From the NCBI GenBank assembly GCA_005788075.1, contig SXZC01000204.1, forward strand, positions 1 through 13,893: 13,893 nucleotides of DNA, given 5' to 3'. The number at the start of each line of letters is the position of its first letter. Position 1 is the stretch's first letter. Positions 7,323-12,811 of this stretch are shown here, piece by piece. The position numbers were made by a program, and so were the translations under genes. The notes beneath the pieces are model-generated. The model did not search any database. It was given only the letters and a program-made list of their open reading frames with translations, and was not told where the DNA came from. Source of the DNA: Actinomycetota bacterium. GTDB lineage: Bacteria > Actinomycetota > Thermoleophilia > Miltoncostaeales > Miltoncostaeaceae.

Positions 7323-8748
7323 CCACGCCTTCCGGCTTCGGCCCGGTGAGGCGCGGGGCGGCCAGCGCGATGATGGCGCCCACCAGCAGCACGGCCGCGG
7401 CCACGAGCACGGCGGGGTTGAGGCCGTCCACGTAGGCCTGGCCGCTGTTGTATGAGCCCGACGCCGTGAAGATGGCGGTCATCACGGCGATGCCCATGGC
7501 GCCACCGATCTCGCGGACGGTGTTGTTGGTGCCCGATGCCTTGCCGATGTCCACCTCGGGAACGGACTGCACGAGCAGGTTCGACACGGGCGCGAACACC
7601 ATCGACATGCCGAAGCCCGCGAGCAGGAACCCGCCGAACAGGCCCATGTAGGAGATGGTGGGGGTGGTGACGAGGCCCATCCAGAGGAATGCCCCCGACA
7701 TGATGAGCAGCCCGCCCACCATGAACGGCCGCGCGCCGAAGCGGTCGCTGAGCAGGCCCGCGACCGGCGCGATGAACATGGGCATGATCGTCCAGGGCAG
7801 CACCTTGGCGCCGGCCTCGAGCGGGCTGTCGCCCTGCACGGTCTGCAGGAACTGCGCGAGGAAGAACACCGCGCCGAAGAGCCCGAAGTAGAGGCACACC
7901 GACGCGGCGTTGGCCACGTTGAGCCCGCGGTTGCGGAAGAACTTGAGCGGCAGCATGGGGTGGGCCGTGCGCGACTCCCACCAGAGGAAGGCCCCCACGA
8001 AGATCACGCCCCCGATGAGGGTGCCGAGGATCTCCGGCGATCCCCACCCGGCCTCGTTGCCGCGCACGATTCCGTAGACGATGCCGAACACGCCGACCGC
8101 GGCGAGGGCCATGCCCATCAGGTCGAGGCCCGTGTCGGGACCGAACGACTCGCGCATCTTCCAGAGGGTCAGCCCCGCGGCCACGATGCCGATCGGCACG
8201 TTCACCCAGAAGATCCAGTGCCATGAGATGCCGTCCACGATGGCTCCGCCCACGAGCGGGCCCGCGGCCACGGCCAGCCCCGAGATGCCCGACCAGATGC
8301 CGATGGCCAGTCCGCGCTTGCCGGGCGGAAAGGCGTCGGCCAGCAGCGTGAGCGACAGCGGCAGCACCGGCGCCGCGCCGAGCCCCTGCAGCGCCCGGAA
8401 GAAGATGAGCCACTCGATGCTGGGGGCCAGGGCGCAGCCCGCGGATGCCGCTGCGAAGATGAGCAGGCCTGCGGCGAACACCTTTCGCCGCCCGAACCTG
8501 TCGCCCAGCGCCGCGCCGGTGAGCAGCAGCACGGCGAACGCCAGGGTGTAGGCGTTGACCACCCAGCCGAGGGTCTCCACCGAGGCCCCGAGATCCACCC
8601 TGATCACGGGCAGCGCCGTGGTGACCACCAGGTTGTCGAGGGTCACCATGAACAGGCCGATGCCCGTGAGCACCAGTGCCCAGATGTGGGCGCGGGATCC
8701 TCCCGCAGCGGGGGTATCGGGGTGGTGTGAGTGCTCTCGGGATGTCAT
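7312..8748 (-). CDS. MFS multidrug exporter, DHA2 / EmrB-QacA type
   Basis: The 478-residue membrane protein has the 14-helix layout of the DHA2 drug:H+ antiporters. Visible signatures are the helix-1 motif LDNLVVTTALPVI (38-50), motif A GAALGDRFGRRKVF (78-91) between helices 2 and 3, and motif C GLAVAAGPLVGG in helix 5. A second-half GLLSDRFGARPF copy of motif A is also present. Such transporters use the proton gradient to expel hydrophobic or cationic drugs; the substrate cannot be read from the sequence. The start at ATG 8748 gives a short polar N-terminus before helix 1. The open frame continues upstream into the tetR region, but those codons are antisense to tetR and do not look like MFS. 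It is divergent from the TetR gene, the usual arrangement for a locally regulated efflux pump. Confidence 0.93.
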   Translation of the reverse strand: MTSREHSHHPDTPAAGGSRAHIWALVLTGIGLFMVTLDNLVVTTALPVIRVDLGASVETLGWVVNAYTLAFAVLLLTGAALGDRFGRRKVFAAGLLIFAAASAGCALAPSIEWLIFFRALQGLGAAPVLPLSLTLLADAFPPGKRGLAIGIWSGISGLAVAAGPLVGGAIVDGISWHWIFWVNVPIGIVAAGLTLWKMRESFGPDTGLDLMGMALAAVGVFGIVYGIVRGNEAGWGSPEILGTLIGGVIFVGAFLWWESRTAHPMLPLKFFRNRGLNVANAASVCLYFGLFGAVFFLAQFLQTVQGDSPLEAGAKVLPWTIMPMFIAPVAGLLSDRFGARPFMVGGLLIMSGAFLWMGLVTTPTISYMGLFGGFLLAGFGMSMVFAPVSNLLVQSVPEVDIGKASGTNNTVREIGGAMGIAVMTAIFTASGSYNSGQAYVDGLNPAVLVAAAVLLVGAIIALAAPRLTGPKPEGVAAH

Positions 8749-8762
8749 GGCGCAGCAATGTA

Positions 8763-8778
8763 GTAATCGACTGATAAC
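8763..8778. promoter_or_regulatory. Candidate TetR operator in the divergent gap
   Basis: GTAATC-GACT-GATAAC is an inverted repeat with five of six pairs matching around 4 central bases. It lies inside the -35/-10 spacer of the MFS promoter and overlaps the putative tetR -10 box. A bound TetR dimer could therefore shut both genes. This is inferred from position and symmetry alone. Confidence 0.4.
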
Positions 8779-8780
8779 AT
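8775..8780 (+). promoter_or_regulatory. -10 box of a leaderless tetR promoter
   Basis: TAACAT (TANNNT) lies exactly 7 nt before GTG 8788. It is the only TANNNT hexamer near either candidate start and it overlaps the ATG at 8779. If it is used, translation must start at the GTG. No -35 box is seen. Confidence 0.4.
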
Positions 8781-8787
8781 GGCAAGG

Positions 8788-9354
8788 GTGAGCACGCAGG
8801 CCCGCAGCAGGATGACCGCCCACGATCGCCGATCGGCGATCGTCGTGGCCGCGATGACCGAGTTCGCGCGTACGGGCTATGAGGGTACGTCCACCGACGC
8901 CATCGCGCGCCGGGCCGGCATCACGCAGCCCTACGTGGTGCGGCTGTTCGGTACCAAGCGCGCGCTCTTCCTCGCCGCGGTCGACCGCGCGTACGGGGCG
9001 GTGTTCGACGCGTTCCGTGCGGCTGCGGAGTCGGCGGGGGACGGGGACCGCATGCAGGCCATCTGCGACTCGTACTGGCAGATCCTGTCCGATCGCGATC
9101 TGCTCGCCATGCAGTTCCAGGCCATGGCCGCGAGCAACGACCCCGAGATTCGCGAGGTGGTCGCTACGCACGTGGGTGACATCCGCGCCTTCGTCGCGGC
9201 GCACACGGGAGCCGGGGACGACGTGATGAGGCAGTTCATGGCCCTGGGCATGCTGCTCAACGCAGCGGTGGCCCTCGACATGCCTGAGCTCATCTACCCC
9301 GGTGGCTGGTCAGCAGTGATGCAGGGAGATCACCCGTCACCGCCGTTGGGGTGA
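8788..9354 (+). CDS. TetR-family transcriptional regulator
   Basis: The 188-residue protein has an N-terminal TetR helix-turn-helix domain (about 13-59). Its core reads TEFARTGYEGTSTDAIARR followed by AGITQPYVVRLFGTKRALF, closely matching the TetR DNA-binding consensus. The remaining ~125 residues form the helical ligand-binding and dimerisation domain, which is too variable to predict a ligand. It probably represses the divergent MFS exporter and itself until a substrate of the pump binds. The start is GTG 8788, based on the -10 box at 8775; ATG 8779 (three more residues) is the alternative and has no ribosome site. A 7-bp inverted repeat straddles its stop codon. The downstream CDGSH gene has its own promoter and is probably separate. 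Confidence 0.92.
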   Translation: MSTQARSRMTAHDRRSAIVVAAMTEFARTGYEGTSTDAIARRAGITQPYVVRLFGTKRALFLAAVDRAYGAVFDAFRAAAESAGDGDRMQAICDSYWQILSDRDLLAMQFQAMAASNDPEIREVVATHVGDIRAFVAAHTGAGDDVMRQFMALGMLLNAAVALDMPELIYPGGWSAVMQGDHPSPPLG

Positions 9355-9355
9355 T
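9329..9355 (+). terminator. Hairpin across the tetR stop codon
   Basis: ATCACCC (9329-9335) and GGGTGAT (9349-9355) are perfect 7-bp arms with a 13-nt loop, covering the last codons and stop of tetR. It could weakly end tetR transcription. The long loop and lack of a T-run keep confidence low. Confidence 0.3.
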
Positions 9356-9405
9356 GCCCGAGAAGTGCCGTACATCGCCCGCGGGGCGCCCTCCGTGGAC
9401 TACCC

Positions 9406-9411
9406 TATACT
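9406..9411 (+). promoter_or_regulatory. -10 box of the CDGSH gene promoter
   Basis: TATACT is a near-consensus -10 box 31 nt before the ATG at 9443. The predicted start of transcription, about 7 nt downstream, leaves a short leader containing a good ribosome site. No matching -35 box is visible, which suggests that an activator or an extended element may contribute. Confidence 0.5.
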
Positions 9412-9425
9412 TGCCTGTGCAAGTA
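9408..9425. promoter_or_regulatory. Perfect palindrome overlapping the CDGSH promoter (candidate operator)
   Basis: TACTTGC and GCAAGTA are perfect 7-bp arms around CTGT. The repeat overlaps the last four bases of the -10 box and the expected transcription start, a classic repressor position. The regulator is not identified; the tetR gene 50 bp upstream is one candidate, but its own gap holds a different repeat. Confidence 0.5.
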
Positions 9426-9430
9426 CCTCG

Positions 9431-9437
9431 AAGGGAG
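9431..9437 (+). promoter_or_regulatory. Ribosome binding site deciding the CDGSH start
   Basis: AAGGGAG lies 5 nt before ATG 9443. It rules out the longer in-frame reading from GTG 9365, which would translate the promoter and the palindrome. Confidence 0.7.
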
Positions 9438-9442
9438 ACCCC

Positions 9443-9637
9443 ATGGCAGACGGAGCAGAGATCAGCCTCAAGGAGGACGGGCCGATCCTCGTGAGCGGCG
9501 ACTTCACGCTCACCGGCGAGGACGGTCAGCCGTTCACGGACCTCAACCCCACCATCGCGCTGTGCCGGTGCGGGCTGAGCGCCAACAAGCCCTTCTGCGA
9601 CGGCAGCCACTCGGCCCAGGGCTGGTCGTCCAAGTAG
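9443..9637 (+). CDS. CDGSH iron-sulfur domain protein
   Basis: This 64-residue protein carries a complete CDGSH motif, CRCGLSANKPFCDGSH at residues 41-56. Three cysteines (C41, C43, C52) and H56 would hold a mitoNEET-type [2Fe-2S] cluster. The preceding ~40 residues read like the small bacterial CDGSH form: a short acidic N-terminus, a 'GPILVSGDFTL' strand and a 'GQPF' turn. Small CDGSH proteins are thought to act in redox sensing, iron-sulfur transfer or electron transfer; the exact role of the bacterial single-domain form is unclear. It is cytosolic, with no signal or membrane segment. It is a single-gene unit with its own promoter and palindrome and ends before a strong hairpin at 9672. 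Confidence 0.93.
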   Translation: MADGAEISLKEDGPILVSGDFTLTGEDGQPFTDLNPTIALCRCGLSANKPFCDGSHSAQGWSSK

Positions 9638-9671
9638 GACGCCCCCCGGGAGTTGCGTGACGCGGTGATGT

Positions 9672-9693
9672 GGGGCCCGGGAGACCGGGCCCC
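9672..9693. terminator. Strong bidirectional hairpin terminator
   Basis: GGGGCCCGG (9672-9680) and CCGGGCCCC (9685-9693) form a perfect 9-bp stem with a GAGA loop, between the convergent CDGSH and 69-aa genes. It is followed only by a T-containing stretch (TCGCGTTGTCGTT) on the plus strand, not a true T-tract. Confidence 0.7.
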
Positions 9694-9708
9694 TCGCGTT
9701 GTCGTTCC

Positions 9709-9918
9709 CTATGCGCTCGCGGTGGTGAGGCGGGCGATCTGGGACAGCCCCTCGGCGGCCACGCTGGCCTGGCCCAGCTCGTCGGGATCGCTCACGGCGA
9801 TCTCGCCGTGCTCGACCGCCCTCGCGAGATCGAGAGCCGCCTCGATCGCACGAAGGTGCTCGGTGGTCAGCGCCACCACCACTGCGTGCTCATCGGTGCT
9901 CTGATTGCGGGTATCCAT
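9709..9918 (-). CDS. Small hypothetical protein (69 aa)
   Basis: I do not recognise this protein. It is 69 residues, largely helical and acidic: after a polar MDTRNQSTDEH start comes VVVALTTEHLRAIEAALDLA, then VEHGEIAVSDPDELGQ and ASVAAEGLSQIARL. It has no cysteines, signal peptide or membrane segment. Codon use is strongly G/C at third positions, like the neighbours. It lies between the strong hairpin at 9672 and the divergent aldo/keto reductase promoter, so it has the space of a real gene. The same frame stays open upstream to 11241, but that part is antisense to the reductase gene and is not coding. Against it: no clear ribosome site before ATG 9918 and only a weak promoter (TTGAAA, then ACCATT 17 nt later on the minus strand). 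Confidence 0.55.
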   Translation of the reverse strand: MDTRNQSTDEHAVVVALTTEHLRAIEAALDLARAVEHGEIAVSDPDELGQASVAAEGLSQIARLTTASA

Positions 9919-10011
9919 GCCGTCAATGGTCGCGCGTCCCGCGGGAATTTCAAGAGGAACGGGCATGCGCGTGGCACTTGCGCAACATGTCCGTTTCGTC
10001 ACTATCTCCGG

Positions 10012-10038
10012 TTGCCGCGTGGCGTGAGCGAGTAGGTT
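10012..10038 (+). promoter_or_regulatory. Leaderless-type promoter of the aldo/keto reductase
   Basis: TAGGTT (10033-10038, TANNNT) lies 6 nt before ATG 10045, and TTGCCG (10012-10017) lies 15 nt upstream as a closely spaced -35 box. There is no Shine-Dalgarno sequence before the ATG. Confidence 0.45.
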
Positions 10039-10044
10039 CCCGCC

Positions 10045-11001
10045 ATGCCAGAACGCCGCCGCTTCGGATCGACCGACCTCGACGTCTCGCCCATCTGCCT
10101 CGGCACCAACGTGTTCGGGTGGACGTGCGACGAGGAGACCTCCTTCGCCGTGCTCGACGCCGATGTCGCGGCCGGCGGGAACTTCATCGACACCGCCACC
10201 GTCTACTCCACCTGGGTGCCGGGCAACCAGGGCGGAGAGTCGGAGGCCATCATCGGCCGGTGGCTGGCCGCGCGCGGTCGCCCCGACGACCTGGTGATCG
10301 CCACGAAGGTGGGCTACCCCGGCGACCCGCACATGCGCGCCGGCCTCGACCGCGAGAACGTGCGCGCGGGCATCGAGGGGTCGCTCGCGCGCCTGGGCGT
10401 GGACCGCATCGACCTCTACTACGCCCATAAGGACGACGAGGCGATTCCGCTGGGCGAGGCGCTTCGCAACCTCGACGAGCTCGAGCAGGAGGGGCTCGTG
10501 CGCCACCTGGCCGCCTCCAACTACACCCCCGGGCGCCTGGCCGAGGCGCTGGACATCGCCGAGGCCGAGGGCCTCGCGCGCTTCCAGGGCTTCCAGCCGC
10601 ACTTCAACCTGCTCGAGCGGGCCGACTACCAGGGCGACGGCGAGGACATCTGCGTGCGCGAGCACATCGGCGTGGCGCCCTACTTCACGCTCGCCCGCGG
10701 CTTCCTCACCGGCAAGTACCGCCCCGGCGAGGACCTGCCGCAGACGCCCCGCGCGGGCGGCATCTCGCAGGCCTACCTCAACGACCGCGGCTGGGCGATG
10801 CTGGCCGTGCTCGATGAGGTTGCGGCGGCCCACGGGGCCACTCCGGGGCAGGTGGCGCTGGCCTGGCTCATGCGGTACCCGGGGGTGGTGAGCCCCATCG
10901 CGAGCGCCACCGGCGTGGCCCAGGTGGAGGAGATGATGGGCGCCGTGGGCCTCGAGTTGACCGACGACGAGTTCGCCCGCCTGGACGCCGCGGGGCGGTG
11001 A
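10045..11001 (+). CDS. Aldo/keto reductase
   Basis: This 318-residue cytosolic (alpha/beta)8-barrel oxidoreductase would use NADPH to reduce aldehydes or ketones. The catalytic tetrad of the superfamily is in place: D49 (NFIDTATVYS), Y54, K88 (IATKVG) and H128 (LYYAHKDDE). The C-terminal half has the usual GxxSxY-type segment (AASNYTPGRLAEAL), a QPHFNLLER strand and a 'SPIASATGVAQVEE' cofactor-binding strand near the end. It resembles the AKR groups with a YajO/Tas-like sequence; the substrate is unknown. The length is normal. It is monocistronic: a leaderless-type promoter lies in front and a hairpin at 11016 behind. Confidence 0.93.
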   Translation: MPERRRFGSTDLDVSPICLGTNVFGWTCDEETSFAVLDADVAAGGNFIDTATVYSTWVPGNQGGESEAIIGRWLAARGRPDDLVIATKVGYPGDPHMRAGLDRENVRAGIEGSLARLGVDRIDLYYAHKDDEAIPLGEALRNLDELEQEGLVRHLAASNYTPGRLAEALDIAEAEGLARFQGFQPHFNLLERADYQGDGEDICVREHIGVAPYFTLARGFLTGKYRPGEDLPQTPRAGGISQAYLNDRGWAMLAVLDEVAAAHGATPGQVALAWLMRYPGVVSPIASATGVAQVEEMMGAVGLELTDDEFARLDAAGR

Positions 11002-11015
11002 CGTGGCACCACCAC

Positions 11016-11031
11016 CGGGACCCCTGTCCCG
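11016..11031 (+). terminator. Hairpin after the aldo/keto reductase
   Basis: CGGGAC (11016-11021) and GTCCCG (11026-11031) form a 6-bp stem with a CCCT loop, 14 nt after the stop codon. No T-tract follows. It is a plausible end of the reductase transcript before the pnt leader. Confidence 0.45.
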
Positions 11032-11048
11032 CGGGGTGGGTTCGCACG

Positions 11049-11119
11049 TTGCATACCCGCCTGCGGTCATGTACCAATCCCCATCCTCCCGGGTCAGCAT
11101 GCGCGTTTTGCCATACCCG
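11049..11119. repeat. Direct repeat pair in the pnt leader
   Basis: TTGCATACCCG (11049-11059) recurs as TTGCCATACCCG (11108-11119), with the shared ATACCCG 60 bp apart. Both copies are preceded by GCRCG and followed within a few bases by CCTGCG, so the similarity extends over more than 20 bp. The function is unknown; two binding sites for one regulator are possible. Confidence 0.4.
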
Positions 11120-11121
11120 GG
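11088..11121. repeat. Inverted repeat in the pnt leader
   Basis: CCCGGGT (11088-11094) and ACCCGGG (11115-11121) are perfect 7-bp arms 20 nt apart. The right arm overlaps the second direct repeat. It could form an RNA hairpin or hold a regulator. Confidence 0.35.
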
Positions 11122-11184
11122 TTCCTGCGTGACGCGTCCATGAACCACCGCCCGACACCAACTCCGTTTACGCCGCATCAGGTG

Positions 11185-11201
11185 GCGCGCAGCTAGCGCG
11201 C
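11185..11201. repeat. GC-rich inverted repeat 30 nt upstream of pntAA
   Basis: GCGCGC (11185-11190), AGCTA, GCGCGC (11196-11201) could form a short stable hairpin in the pntAA leader or mark an operator. The rest of 11002-11231 shows no gene; TTGCAT (11049-11054) followed 17 nt later by TACCAA (11072-11077) is only a poor promoter candidate. Confidence 0.35.
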
Positions 11202-11231
11202 TCGGGGCTCGGGACCGACCAGAAGAGCGAG

Positions 11232-12479
11232 ATGGCAACAACCGACACGCTGCGCATGGTCATCGGGGTGCCGCGGGAGAACCGGGCGGGTGAGACCCGC
11301 GTCGCGCTCTCCCCGACAGCGCTTCCCCAGCTGACCAAGGCGGGCTTCGAGATCATCATCGAGTCGGGCGCGGGTGACGCGGCCGGCTACCCGGACGCCG
11401 CGTTCACCGATCGCGGCGCGCGCATCGGCACCCGTGACGACGCCTTCGGCGCCGACGTGCTGGTGCAGGTGAACGTGATGGACGGCGATGCATCGTGCGG
11501 CGACCTGGGCAAGCTGCGGCAGGGCCAGGTGGTGGTGGGCTCGGTGGCGCCGTTCGCGCGACCCGAGCTGGTGAAGGCAGTCGGCGCCACCGGCGCCACG
11601 CTGTTCGCCCTCGAGCTCGTGCCGCGCACCACGCGCGCGCAGTCGATGGACATCCTCTCGTCGCAGGCGGCGGTGGCGGGCTACAAGGCCGTGATCATCG
11701 CGGCCGACAAGCTGCCCCGCATGTTCCCGCTCCTCACCACGGCGGCCGGCACCATCGCCCCCGCCAAGGTGTTCGTGATCGGCGCCGGCGTGGCGGGCCT
11801 CGCGGCCATCGCCAACTCGCGCCGCCTCGGCGCGCTCGTGGAGGCCTACGACGTGCGCCCCGCCGCGCGCGAGGAGGTGGAGTCGCTCGGCGCCCGCTTC
11901 GTGGAGCTTCCGCTCGAGACCGGGCAGGAGGAGGGATCCGGCGGCTATGCCAAGGAGCTCTCCGAGGACACCATCCGCAAGCAGCAGGAGCTCATGGCCA
12001 AGACCGTCGCCGGCAGCGACGTGGTCATCACCACCGCGCAGGTGCAGGGCAGCACCGCCCCGGTCATCGTCACCACCGAGATGGTGAAGCAGATGGCGCC
12101 GGGATCGGTGATCGTCGACCTCGCCGCCGAGCAGGGCGGCAACTGCGAGCCCACCGTGGCCGGCGAGACCGTCGACGTGGACGGCGTGCAGGTGATCGGC
12201 GTGGTCAACCTGCCGGGCACCATCCCGGTGCACTCGAGCCAGCTCTTCGGCAAGAACGTCGCCAACTTCGTGACCCTCATGGTCGTCGATGGCGCGGTGA
12301 GCGTGGACGTCGATGACGACGTCATCAAGGAGAGCGTCGTGGCCAGGGGTGGCGACGTGGTGAACAACCGCGTGCGCGAGGCCCTCGGCATGGAGAAGCT
12401 GCCCGAGCCGGAGCCCCCGGCGCCGGACCCCGAGCCCGAGTCCGAGGAAACCCCGGCTGCTGAGGAGGCCGCCAAGTGA
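11232..12479 (+). CDS. pntAA: NAD(P) transhydrogenase subunit alpha 1 (domain I, NAD(H)-binding)
   Basis: This 415-residue soluble subunit binds NAD(H) and, with PntAB and PntB, passes hydride to NADP+ while protons cross the membrane. The family motifs are clear: VPRENRAGETRVALSP near the N-terminus, the RAQSMD loop (135-140) with its conserved Arg, Gln and Asp, and the Rossmann GAGVAG (184-189) with D207 in EAYDVRP. A DLAAEQGGNCE strand (296-306) and LPGTIPVHSS (327-336) follow. The long mobile-loop region (about 225-255) is normal. The start at ATG 11232 has only a weak GAAGAG site. Residues 391-415 are an unusual acidic, proline-rich tail (PEPEPPAPDPEPESEE then Ala/Glu). The stop overlaps pntAB as GTGA. 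Confidence 0.95.
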   Translation: MATTDTLRMVIGVPRENRAGETRVALSPTALPQLTKAGFEIIIESGAGDAAGYPDAAFTDRGARIGTRDDAFGADVLVQVNVMDGDASCGDLGKLRQGQVVVGSVAPFARPELVKAVGATGATLFALELVPRTTRAQSMDILSSQAAVAGYKAVIIAADKLPRMFPLLTTAAGTIAPAKVFVIGAGVAGLAAIANSRRLGALVEAYDVRPAAREEVESLGARFVELPLETGQEEGSGGYAKELSEDTIRKQQELMAKTVAGSDVVITTAQVQGSTAPVIVTTEMVKQMAPGSVIVDLAAEQGGNCEPTVAGETVDVDGVQVIGVVNLPGTIPVHSSQLFGKNVANFVTLMVVDGAVSVDVDDDVIKESVVARGGDVVNNRVREALGMEKLPEPEPPAPDPEPESEETPAAEEAAK

Positions 12480-12811
12480 ACGTCAGCGTCGAGTTCATCA
12501 TGACGGGGCTCTTCGTGTTCGCCCTGGCCGGATTCCTCGGCTTCGAGACCATCCGTCGCGTCCCGCGCCTGCTGCACACGCCGCTCATGGCGCTCACCAA
12601 CGCCCTCTCGGCGATCTCCCTGGTGGGCTCCATCGTGGTGCTGGGCGGCCAGTACACCGCGTACACCACGATCCTCGGGTTCATCGCGGTGATCGCCTCG
12701 ACCATCAACGTGGTCGGCGGGTTCCTCATCACCGACAAGATGCTGAAGATGTTCAAGCCGCGGGAGAAGCCCAAGAAGCCTGAGGCGGCCGAGGCGGAGG
12801 CGTCGTCATGA
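12476..12811 (+). CDS. pntAB: NAD(P) transhydrogenase subunit alpha 2 (membrane part)
   Basis: This 111-residue membrane subunit has three helices at about 6-24, 40-58 and 63-86, the alpha-side part of domain II in three-gene transhydrogenases. The signature VPRLLHTPLMALTNALSAI (29-47) matches the conserved 'TPLMSxTNAISG' segment. The GTG start overlaps the pntAA stop (GTGA), and a strong GAGGAGG ribosome site lies about 7 nt upstream at the end of pntAA. After the last helix comes a lysine/proline stretch (KPREKPKKP) and then a Glu/Ala tail, longer than most PntAB proteins need. The stop overlaps pntB as ATGA. Confidence 0.94.
   Translation: MNVSVEFIMTGLFVFALAGFLGFETIRRVPRLLHTPLMALTNALSAISLVGSIVVLGGQYTAYTTILGFIAVIASTINVVGGFLITDKMLKMFKPREKPKKPEAAEAEASS

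Larger units (their letters stand above)
8757..8785 (-). promoter_or_regulatory. Sigma70-like promoter of the MFS exporter
   Basis: On the minus strand there is a -35 box TTGCCA (plus-strand 8780-8785), a 17-bp spacer and a -10 box TACATT (plus-strand 8757-8762). The ATG at 8748 follows 8 nt after the -10 box, giving a leaderless or nearly leaderless mRNA. This is the best-formed promoter in the window and sits in an AT-rich island. Confidence 0.6.

Noticed and set aside
8749..9204. N-terminal extension of the MFS protein by about 150 residues
   Set aside because: The open frame continues, but that segment is antisense to tetR, runs through the MFS promoter and lacks similarity to any MFS domain. 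ATG 8748 gives the normal DHA2 N-terminus.
11002..11231. Riboswitch in the pnt leader
   Set aside because: The inverted repeats do not combine into any riboswitch fold that I recognise, and no conserved core motif was found by eye.
9919..11241. Extension of the 69-aa minus-strand gene to a 510-aa protein
   Set aside because: The added part is antisense to the aldo/keto reductase, whose catalytic residues are all present on the plus strand.
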